A stretch of 12,982 nucleotides of DNA from Mycobacteriaceae bacterium (GTDB taxonomy: Bacteria; Actinomycetota; Actinomycetes; Mycobacteriales; Mycobacteriaceae): positions 1 to 12,982 of the forward strand of contig JAFAWC010000447.1 in NCBI GenBank assembly GCA_019242135.1, given 5' to 3'. The position numbers and the translations under genes were made by a program. The notes beneath the pieces were generated by a model. It was not told the origin of the DNA. It did not search any database and was given only the letters and a program-made list of their open reading frames with translations. Every line of letters begins with the position of its first letter. The first letter of the stretch is position 1. Below are positions 6,466 through 11,798 of the stretch, piece by piece.

Positions 6466-7386
6466 TCAGGTTTCCGCAATCACGCGTTCACCGAAACTGT
6501 CTATCGCCTCCAGCGTGTGCGTGAGGTCGTCGCCGGGCAACGACACCTGCGTCCACGTCACGCCGATCGCCGCCAGTTTGTCGAGCCCGGTCAGATAGGT
6601 GTCGGCGTTGAAACTCGATCGCCCGGGGCTGCCGCCGCTGAAGTTGCTGAAACTGATGTCGATGCATGACCAGTCGCGCCCGGCCTCGTCGACGCGGCGA
6701 CGCAGGTCGTCGATGCCGTCACGGAGCCGTTCGATGCTGTCCATCGCGGCCGTTGCGGCGGTTGCGGCCAGGGCGGCGGGCGCGGGGAACGGGCACCAGC
6801 CCTGGCCGTGCGCGGCGACTCGTCGGCGGGCTCGGGCCGTGTTGCCGCCGACCCAAATGGGCGGGTGGGGGCTGCTCGCCGGTCGGGGATGAGCAGTGAT
6901 GCCCCGCGCGTTGAAGTGCCGGCCCTCGAAGGTGACGTCGTCGGTGGTCCAGATGGACCGGATCACCTCCAGTCCCTCGTCGAGAAGGTCGTTTCGTTCA
7001 TCGAAATCGACTCCGAGCGCGAAGAACTCGCGCTTGAGGTAGCCAGCGCCGACCGCGAGTGTGAACCGGCCGCCCGAGAGAAGATCGAGCGTCGCACCGG
7101 CCTTGGCCACCAGGAACGGATTGCGATACGGCAGCACCACGATGTTCGGTATCAGCCGAAGCGTCGTCGTCGCGGCGGCGGCGAAGCCCATCGCGACGAA
7201 TGGATCAAGGGCATCGTGTCCACCCGCCTCGAGCCAGCGCTGCGTCGGTGCCGGATGGTCGGTGAAGCCGAAGCCGTGGAAACCCGCCGCTTCGGCGGCC
7301 GCGGCGACCTGCGCGATACCCGGTCCGGAGACCAGCTGCCGGTTGTACGGGTGGCTGATGATCGGGTACGTGATCGCGAAGCGCAT
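6466..7386 (-). CDS. LLM-class (luciferase-like) oxidoreductase, probably F420-dependent
   Basis: A 306-residue luciferase-like TIM barrel. The N-terminal MRFAITYPI strand, GFTDH (strand 2 end), LRLIPNIVVLPYRNPFLVAKAGATLD and the GAGY segment followed by a Glu (GYLKREF) follow the mycobacterial F420-dependent LLM pattern. Family members use F420 or FMN for hydride transfer or monooxygenation; cofactor choice here is inferred from the mycobacterial setting. An Ala-rich stretch, AALAATAATAAMD, encoded by a GCGGCC/GTTGCGGC-like low-complexity run around 6748-6780, may be a loop expansion. It is the first gene of the minus-strand unit: the SDR gene follows after ten bases, and the divergent promoter region precedes it. 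An AGGGG-type ribosome site sits just upstream of the ATG. The substrate is unknown; with the SDR it could carry out successive oxidations on one compound. Confidence 0.87.
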   Translation of the reverse strand: MRFAITYPIISHPYNRQLVSGPGIAQVAAAAEAAGFHGFGFTDHPAPTQRWLEAGGHDALDPFVAMGFAAAATTTLRLIPNIVVLPYRNPFLVAKAGATLDLLSGGRFTLAVGAGYLKREFFALGVDFDERNDLLDEGLEVIRSIWTTDDVTFEGRHFNARGITAHPRPASSPHPPIWVGGNTARARRRVAAHGQGWCPFPAPAALAATAATAAMDSIERLRDGIDDLRRRVDEAGRDWSCIDISFSNFSGGSPGRSSFNADTYLTGLDKLAAIGVTWTQVSLPGDDLTHTLEAIDSFGERVIAET

Positions 7387-7422
7387 CTGGCCCCTGTCCT
7401 GGTACCGCCGCCGCGGACGGGT

Positions 7423-7455
7423 ACGTCATTATCCTCAGATGATAACGTCATTCTC
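7423..7455. promoter_or_regulatory. Divergent promoter with embedded inverted and direct repeats
   Basis: Between the LLM gene (-) and the plus-strand genes, TTATC (7429-7433) and GATAA (7441-7445) form a perfect inverted repeat with a 7-base spacer. ACGTCATT occurs twice (7423-7430 and 7445-7452). On the plus strand TAACGT (7443-7448) fits the mycobacterial TANNNT -10 box and lies seven bases before an ATG. On the minus strand GATAAT (bases 7433-7428) could be the -10 of the LLM gene, giving a leader of about 35 bases. Both candidate -10 boxes overlap the repeat arms, so one bound regulator could control both directions. No good -35 hexamers are visible. Confidence 0.5.
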
Positions 7456-7530
7456 ATGTGTCAGTGCCGATACTGTTTCTGCCGGATTGCGGGTACCGCG
7501 CGCCGACCCGACGCATCATTACCTCTATGA
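7456..7530 (+). CDS. Candidate leaderless cysteine-rich small ORF (24 codons)
   Basis: The ATG at 7456 opens a 24-codon frame starting MCQCRYCFCR, with Cys codons at positions 2, 4, 7 and 9, and ending at a TGA (7528-7530). There is no ribosome site, but a TANNNT -10 box (TAACGT, 7443-7448) ends seven bases before the ATG, the geometry of leaderless mycobacterial transcripts. Its TGA overlaps the ATG of the esterase gene (7527) as ATGA, so ribosomes finishing it could reinitiate. Leaderless cysteine-rich small ORFs that attenuate downstream genes in response to cysteine supply have been described in mycobacteria; there the Cys codons tend to be clustered consecutively near the end, here they alternate near the start. 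A metal-binding micropeptide is another reading. Translation is not proven; the Cys pattern could be chance. Confidence 0.45.
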   Translation: MCQCRYCFCRIAGTARRPDASLPL

Positions 7531-8846
7531 CGCCGCCGTCCCTGCTCGTGCCCGACGACGGCCTGCCCCGCGGCGTGCAGGGAGCCGCCGATCCGAGGTT
7601 CGCCGGCGTCATCCGGTTGTTCGCCCAGCTGTTCCCGGGTAGGCGGTTCGGTGGTGGCGCGCTGTCGGTGTACATCGATGGTCAGCCGGTGGTCGACGTC
7701 TGGACGGGCTGGTCGGACCGCGCCGGCGAGGTGCGGTGGGGCCCCGACACGGGCGCGATGGTGTTCTCCGCAACGAAGGCGCTGGCATCAACGGTCATTC
7801 ACCGGCTCGTCGACCGCGGCCTGCTGGCCTACGACGAACCCGTCGCCGCATACTGGCCGGAGTTCGGAGCGAACGGGAAGTCCGACATCACCGTGCGCGA
7901 CGTGCTACGCCACCGAAGCGGTCTGTCGCACCTGAAAGGTGTGAGCAAGACCGAACTGATGGACCACATCTTGATGGAGGAACGGCTCGCCGCCGCGCCG
8001 CCCGATCATCTGAAAGGTGCACCGGCCTATCACGCCTTGACTTACGGTTGGCTGCTCTCCGGGCTGGCCCGCTCGGTGACGGGCAAAGGAATGCGGGAGC
8101 TGATCCGGGCCGAGGTGGCACGGCCGCTGAACACCGACGGCTTGCACCTCGGTCGCCCGCCCGCCGGTGCCCCGACCACGGTCGCCCAGATCCTGGCGCC
8201 GCAGAGCACCAGAGCCAATCCCCTGTTCAACTTGGTCGCGCCGAAAGTTGCCGGGCTACCGTTCTCCGGTGCTCTCGGTTCGATGTACTTCCCGGGCATC
8301 AAATCCTTTGTGCAGGGCGAGATTCCGTTTCTCGACGGCGAGATCCCGGCGGCCAACGGCGTGGTCACCGGCCGCGGCCTGGCCAAGATGTACGCCGCAC
8401 TCGCCAACGACGGCCGAATCGACGGACGCCGTTTCCTGTCCTCTGAACTGGCGCGCAGCCTCACGGGAAAGCCGAAGGTGAGACCCGACCTGAACATGGT
8501 CGTACCATTGCCGTTTCATCTCGGCTATCACGAATCGCCGGTACCCGGCTTGTTGAAGGGCTTCGGTCACGTCGGTTTGGGCGGGACCATCGGCTGGGCG
8601 GATCCGGAGACCGCCAGCTCGTTTGCCTATGTCCACAACCGGCTGCTGACGCCGATGCTGTTCGACATGGCGTCATTCGCCGTGTTGGCGCGGCCATTGC
8701 GCACTGCCATCAGCGCCGCACGCATGTCCGGCGCCCATCCGGTGCCGCAGTTCGGCGCTGCCTACCCCAAGCCGGCGAAAAAGACCGCCGTCAAGCGACG
8801 GGCGGCACCGGCGCGGGCTCAGGGCGCGGCCGCCTCGGGCGCATAG
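7527..8846 (+). CDS. LipL-like serine esterase/beta-lactamase-related hydrolase
   Basis: A 439-residue protein of the class C beta-lactamase/esterase VIII fold. The nucleophile motif SATK gives Ser81 and Lys84; Tyr168 (AYHALTYG) is the likely base; FGHVGLGG around His348 replaces the KTG-type motif. From memory it closely resembles M. tuberculosis LipL (Rv1497): both have ADPRFAxVxRxFAxxFPGRRFGGGA near the start and similar HLGRPP and EIPAANGV segments. LipL-type proteins hydrolyse short-chain esters and can show weak beta-lactamase activity. I see no signal peptide. A GTG at 7458 would extend the protein, but the ATG at 7527 matches the family N-terminus. It overlaps the Cys-rich small ORF by ATGA. 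The last 25 or so residues form a Lys/Arg/Ala-rich tail (KKTAVKRRAAPARAQ), and the final 28 bases overlap the convergent aldehyde dehydrogenase gene. Confidence 0.85.
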   Translation: MTPPSLLVPDDGLPRGVQGAADPRFAGVIRLFAQLFPGRRFGGGALSVYIDGQPVVDVWTGWSDRAGEVRWGPDTGAMVFSATKALASTVIHRLVDRGLLAYDEPVAAYWPEFGANGKSDITVRDVLRHRSGLSHLKGVSKTELMDHILMEERLAAAPPDHLKGAPAYHALTYGWLLSGLARSVTGKGMRELIRAEVARPLNTDGLHLGRPPAGAPTTVAQILAPQSTRANPLFNLVAPKVAGLPFSGALGSMYFPGIKSFVQGEIPFLDGEIPAANGVVTGRGLAKMYAALANDGRIDGRRFLSSELARSLTGKPKVRPDLNMVVPLPFHLGYHESPVPGLLKGFGHVGLGGTIGWADPETASSFAYVHNRLLTPMLFDMASFAVLARPLRTAISAARMSGAHPVPQFGAAYPKPAKKTAVKRRAAPARAQGAAASGA

Positions 8847-10255
8847 CCCCAGGTGCCCTTGGTCTCCAGATACTCCTCAAAGCCGAACTCGCCCCATTCG
8901 CGACCGTTGCCGCTGCGCTTGAAGCCGCCGAAGGGCGCATTCACGTCGAACGCGTGATTGATGGCCACCGACCCGGCGCGGATTCGGCGTGACAAGGCGC
9001 GCGCCGCATCAAGGTCGGCCCCAGAGACATATCCGGCGAGGCCGTAGTCGGTGTCATTGGCGATGTCGACGGCTTGATCGAGATCGTCATAGCCGAGCAT
9101 GCACAGCACCGGCCCGAAGATCTCCTCCCGCGCGATCGTCATGTCGTTGGTGACCCCCGCGAAGACGGTGGGTTTGACGTAGTAGCCGTTGTCCAGTCCA
9201 TCCGGGCGACCCGGGCCACCGGCGACCACGGTGGCGCCCTCGTCGAGACCCGTCTGAATGAGGCCCTCCACCTTTTCAAACTGCGCCCGGGAAGCCACCG
9301 GTCCGATGGCGGTCTTGTCGTTGGGATCACCAACGCGCACCCGCCCGGCGGTCTCACGCGCAATGGCGATGGCTTCGTCCATCCGAGCGTTCGGTACGAG
9401 CATCCGTGACGGCGCATTGCAGCTCTGGCCGGAATTGACCATCATCGCGGCCACGCCGCCGGCCACGCTCTGCGCGAAGTTGTCGTCGTCGAGCACAATG
9501 TTCGGGCTCTTACCGCCAAGCTCCTGGGTCACCCGCTTCACCGTCGCCGCCGCGTTCCTGGCGACGTCGATGCCTGCACGGGTCGAACCCGTGAACGACA
9601 CCATGTCGATATCGGGATGACTTGACAACGCCGCGCCCACACCCGCGCCGTCGCCGTGGACGAGGTTGTACACCCCGGCGGGGACTCCTGCGGAGTGCAG
9701 GATCTCGGTGAAAATCTGGCCCGAGTACGGCGCGATCTCCGACGGCTTCAAGATCATCGTGCATCCGGTAGCCAGCGCCGGGTAAACCTTCACCGCAATC
9801 TGGTTGAGGGGCCAGTTCCACGGCGTGATGAGGCCGCACACCCCGATCGGCTCCTTCACCAGCAGCGTCGCTCCGTGCGGTTCTTCAAACTTGAAGTTCT
9901 TCAGCACGTCGATGGCGATCGACAGGTGATTGAGTCCGAGACCGACCTGCATGCCCGAGGAAAGCGACGGCGGCGCGCCCATCTCCTCGGTCACCGCCTC
10001 GGCGAGGTCCTGGGTGCGGTTGGTGTATTCAGCGAGGATCGCCTGCAGCAGGTCCAGGCGTTCCTCGCGACTGCTCTGCGACCAGCCGGCGAAGGCGCGC
10101 CGGGCAGCCTTGACCGCGTTATCGACATCGGCCGCCGAACCCAGCGCGATCTTGCCGGTGACTTGTTCGGTAGCCGGGTTTTCGACGTCCAGAGTGGTCA
10201 GCTCAACCGGATCGACCCACTGGCCGTCGATGTAAAACTTGAGATACTCGCGCAC
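8819..10255 (-). CDS. NAD(P)-dependent aldehyde dehydrogenase
   Basis: A 478-residue member of the ALDH superfamily, a normal length. It has the oxyanion Asn147 in PWNWP, KPSE for cofactor binding, FTGST, general-base Glu245 in QELGGKSPN, the nucleophile Cys279 in NSGQSCNAPSR, EEIFGPV, and a C-terminal PFGGFKRSGNGRE. All catalytic residues are present, so it should oxidise an aldehyde to the acid, or to the CoA ester less likely. The start is a GTG at 10255 with an AAGGAG ribosome site six bases upstream. It is transcribed alone from the spacer shared with the small secreted protein gene and collides tail-to-tail with the LipL-like gene, the two coding regions sharing 28 bases. Substrate cannot be inferred from sequence; nearby catabolic genes suggest an aldehyde from the same diet, but there is no shared operon. 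Confidence 0.93.
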   Translation of the reverse strand: MREYLKFYIDGQWVDPVELTTLDVENPATEQVTGKIALGSAADVDNAVKAARRAFAGWSQSSREERLDLLQAILAEYTNRTQDLAEAVTEEMGAPPSLSSGMQVGLGLNHLSIAIDVLKNFKFEEPHGATLLVKEPIGVCGLITPWNWPLNQIAVKVYPALATGCTMILKPSEIAPYSGQIFTEILHSAGVPAGVYNLVHGDGAGVGAALSSHPDIDMVSFTGSTRAGIDVARNAAATVKRVTQELGGKSPNIVLDDDNFAQSVAGGVAAMMVNSGQSCNAPSRMLVPNARMDEAIAIARETAGRVRVGDPNDKTAIGPVASRAQFEKVEGLIQTGLDEGATVVAGGPGRPDGLDNGYYVKPTVFAGVTNDMTIAREEIFGPVLCMLGYDDLDQAVDIANDTDYGLAGYVSGADLDAARALSRRIRAGSVAINHAFDVNAPFGGFKRSGNGREWGEFGFEEYLETKGTWGYAPEAAAP

Positions 10256-10503
10256 TAGAGACTCCTTGCCGGCTGTGCTTCATTCACACCGTTGAGGCTA
10301 GTCGCCGCGGTCACGCATCGACAGCCGCCAGCCCAATCCGGGCAGACACCGAACGGTTGGCTTCCCCGCCGACATTCACGTCAATGGGTTGGGCCGTTGG
10401 GCCGTCAAGAATTCTCCAAGGCGTCCGCCGCACCATTGACGATCGGCCGCCACGGACCGAAAGAACGAACGAAAACGGCGGAGCCCCGCAGAGAAGAACC
10501 TCC
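10256..10503. other. Divergent spacer between the ALDH and secreted protein genes
   Basis: This 248-base stretch holds no convincing gene. It must carry the start signals for both neighbours. The ALDH ribosome site AAGGAG is at 10262-10267 (minus strand) and a GAGAAG site for the plus-strand gene is at 10491-10496. A perfect 9-bp inverted repeat, CGTCAATGG (10379-10387) and CCATTGACG (10433-10441), encloses 45 bases that include two adjacent copies of TTGGGCCG (10389-10404). I could not place -10 boxes with confidence. Confidence 0.6.
10379..10441. repeat. Widely spaced 9-bp inverted repeat, candidate regulatory site
   Basis: CGTCAATGG at 10379-10387 is the exact reverse complement of CCATTGACG at 10433-10441, with 45 bases between. 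The arms cannot be extended. Inside lie the tandem octamer TTGGGCCG TTGGGCCG and a further CGTCAAG (10403-10409). The layout would suit two copies of one regulator half-site or a long hairpin. This is sequence observation only. Confidence 0.4.
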
Positions 10504-10917
10504 ATGAGAATCAAGGCAATTGCGGTCGCAGGCCTGGTGGCCAGCACGCTGGTGACAACCAGTGCCGCGCAGGCCCAAGTGACGACGCAAGCCACACAGA
10601 GCCACTCCTATCCGCTGCAGCCGGCGCCGAGCCCCCAGCCGGACCCCACGTCGGAGGCGCAAGACCTGCGGCAGCAGATCGCCGAGCTGAACAGCGAATG
10701 GGACAGTCTCACCGCTGATCAGCGCAATCAGCGGATAGCGCAGCTACAGCAGCAGGTCACCATGGTGGATGAAAACAGCCGAAATCTGCCTCAAGATCAA
10801 AAGGCGCAGGTGGACCTGGTGCTGTTGCCGTCACTTATCGATCTTGGCGACCTCCTCAGGAAAGCTCAGTCTCCCAATCAGCCGTGCTTTTTCCCGCTCT
10901 GCCTGCCGGGACTGTAA
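10504..10917 (+). CDS. Small secreted protein of unknown function, Pro- and Gln-rich
   Basis: A 137-residue protein with a Sec signal peptide: basic MRIK, a hydrophobic core to about residue 18, and a probable signal peptidase I site after Ala24 (SAAQA before QVTT). The mature part starts with a Thr/Gln stretch, then a Pro-rich linker (residues about 36-47, PLQPAPSPQPDP), then a Gln/Glu-rich helical region with heptad-like spacing (DLRQQIAELNSEW to RIAQLQQQV), and ends in PCFFPLCLPGL with its only two cysteines four residues apart, which could form a disulfide after export. No family was recognised. The ATG at 10504 has a GAGAAG ribosome site seven bases upstream; the frame is open further 5' but that part lacks coding character. 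The convergent neighbour is also an exported protein, an MPT63 homologue, with a shared hairpin between them. Confidence 0.8.
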   Translation: MRIKAIAVAGLVASTLVTTSAAQAQVTTQATQSHSYPLQPAPSPQPDPTSEAQDLRQQIAELNSEWDSLTADQRNQRIAQLQQQVTMVDENSRNLPQDQKAQVDLVLLPSLIDLGDLLRKAQSPNQPCFFPLCLPGL

Positions 10918-10931
10918 CTGCGCAGCTATAC

Positions 10932-10962
10932 CTCCCCGACGCCACCGGGGTGGCGCGGGGAG
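10932..10962. terminator. Strong GC-rich hairpin between convergent genes, bidirectional terminator
   Basis: The left arm at 10932-10946 (CTCCCCGACGCCACC) pairs with the right arm at 10949-10962 (GGTGGCGCGGGGAG) over 14 base pairs with one bulged A at 10939 and a two-base loop. It lies in the 59-base gap between the stops of the small secreted protein gene (10917) and the MPT63-like gene (10977), the right place to stop transcription from both sides. There is no T-run, as is common for mycobacterial terminators. Confidence 0.75.
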
Positions 10963-10976
10963 ATATGCAAACCGGA

Positions 10977-11537
10977 TTAGGTCGTCGACTGCGGGCTAGG
11001 CGGCGCACCCGGTGCCGGACTCGAGTTCGGTGCGACCGGCGTCGAGGCTCCTGGCACGTTGGAAGTCCAGATCAGAATGTCTTGCAGTCCGTCGTTGTAG
11101 ACGACGCCATTCGGCGGCGCGCCGGTCACGTCGAAGTAGAGAGTGCCGGTCGATTCGCTGCCCTGAGGGATAGGCGCCGGATTAAGACCATTCGGGACGC
11201 CTTGAATCGTGTCGATCTGCCGGTAGTTCTGACCGTTGGGCCCACGGGCGATGAAGTCTTTCACCATGGGTGTAACGGTCCCGCCGGCCGACTTGGCGGT
11301 GATGTCTGCCTGGTAGAGCGTTCCTTTAGGGGTGTAGCCGGAAATCGCCAAGGTGCTGGGCTGCAGGTTGCTCACCGTGTAGACGGTGACCATCGGCCCG
11401 TCGACCAGCTGTTCACTGGTACCGAATCCTTGGACAGTCGGCGTTGCGGCGAACGCAGTCGCTGCGGCGAAAACGCTTGCCGCGGTTATTCCCGCGGCAC
11501 CAATGGCCGCCTTGACACTGGTTGTTGTGAACTTCAC
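10977..11537 (-). CDS. MPT63-family secreted protein (DUF1942)
   Basis: A 186-residue exported protein of the MPT63/MPB63 family, a mycobacterial group with an immunoglobulin-like beta-sandwich and unknown function. From memory of MPT63 (Rv1926c), the match runs across the mature domain: ISGYTPKGTLYQA, GGTVTPMVKDFIAR, NGQNYR, IPQGSESTGTLYFDVTG and the closing GLQDILIW. The N-terminus is a Sec signal peptide, with a hydrophobic Ala-rich core and cleavage probably after TAFA. The start is a GTG at 11537 with an AAGGAG ribosome site five bases upstream (11543-11548); the longer frame to 11678 lacks such support. MPT63 is about 159 residues and ends at the LLIW strand, whereas this protein carries roughly 27 more residues rich in Pro, Ser, Ala and Thr (ASTPVAPNSSPAPGAPPSP), a possible cell-wall-spanning or glycosylated tail (inference). 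Confidence 0.9.
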   Translation of the reverse strand: MKFTTTSVKAAIGAAGITAASVFAAATAFAATPTVQGFGTSEQLVDGPMVTVYTVSNLQPSTLAISGYTPKGTLYQADITAKSAGGTVTPMVKDFIARGPNGQNYRQIDTIQGVPNGLNPAPIPQGSESTGTLYFDVTGAPPNGVVYNDGLQDILIWTSNVPGASTPVAPNSSPAPGAPPSPQSTT

Positions 11538-11798
11538 GCTGGCTCCTTCATTTTCTCCGTGTCGTTCGAGCGGTAACCCATCGTTGGGGTCAAACCTCAT
11601 TTGAGGGCATAGCCCACCGGCGGCAGCCACAAACGTGACTGCATCGCGAAAAGCCATGTCCGGGCTGGCTACCTGCAAAAATGCTGCGATATCATTTTGC
11701 GCCGCAGCGCGATTCGAACAACTCCTTTAACATTGGTCTCAGTTGCCACCATTTCCAAAGCTCGCCACCGCAGTAACTATTCGGCAATGCTCGGCGCT
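11538..11798. other. Spacer upstream of the MPT63-like gene and downstream of the ThDP enzyme gene
   Basis: This 261-base stretch shows no supported gene. Near the MPT63-like end it holds the perfect inverted repeat CCTCA-TT-TGAGG (11595-11606), about 60 bases before the GTG. Nearer the ThDP gene it holds GCTGCG (11683-11688) and CGCAGC (11703-11708), a 6-bp stem with a 14-base loop that might end transcription of the ThDP gene. The region 11670-11790 is less GC-rich than its surroundings, as promoter regions often are. A 13-codon minus-strand frame (MLKELFESRCGAK) is too short to support. Confidence 0.5.
11595..11606. promoter_or_regulatory. Perfect 12-bp palindrome upstream of the MPT63-like gene
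   Basis: CCTCA and TGAGG face each other across TT, about 60 bases before the GTG start. The position suits an operator or a 5'-UTR hairpin. No matching regulator was recognised. Confidence 0.3.

Noticed and set aside
6456..6479. TTG start adding eight residues to the SDR protein
   Set aside because: No ribosome site, overlap with the LLM gene, and the added residues precede the normal family N-terminus.
5802..6524. 240-codon plus-strand open frame opposite the SDR gene
   Set aside because: Antisense to a complete SDR; composition is that of a shadow frame.
6748..6780. GCGGCC/GTTGCGGC low-complexity run as a possible repeat locus
   Set aside because: Imperfect, short and inside the LLM coding frame; explained by an Ala-rich loop in a GC-rich genome.
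7458..7526. GTG start extending the LipL-like esterase by 23 residues
   Set aside because: The extension does not match the family N-terminus, and the region reads better as the Cys-rich small ORF in another frame.
10357..10503. Upstream extension of the small secreted protein
   Set aside because: It would bury the signal peptide behind 49 polar residues; the ATG at 10504 has a ribosome site and starts a proper signal peptide.
11538..11678. 47-codon N-terminal extension of the MPT63-like protein
   Set aside because: It would place the signal peptide internally; the GTG at 11537 has an AAGGAG site five bases upstream.
11692..11733. 13-codon minus-strand frame downstream of the ThDP enzyme gene
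   Set aside because: Too short, no ribosome site at a suitable distance and no overlap with a following gene.
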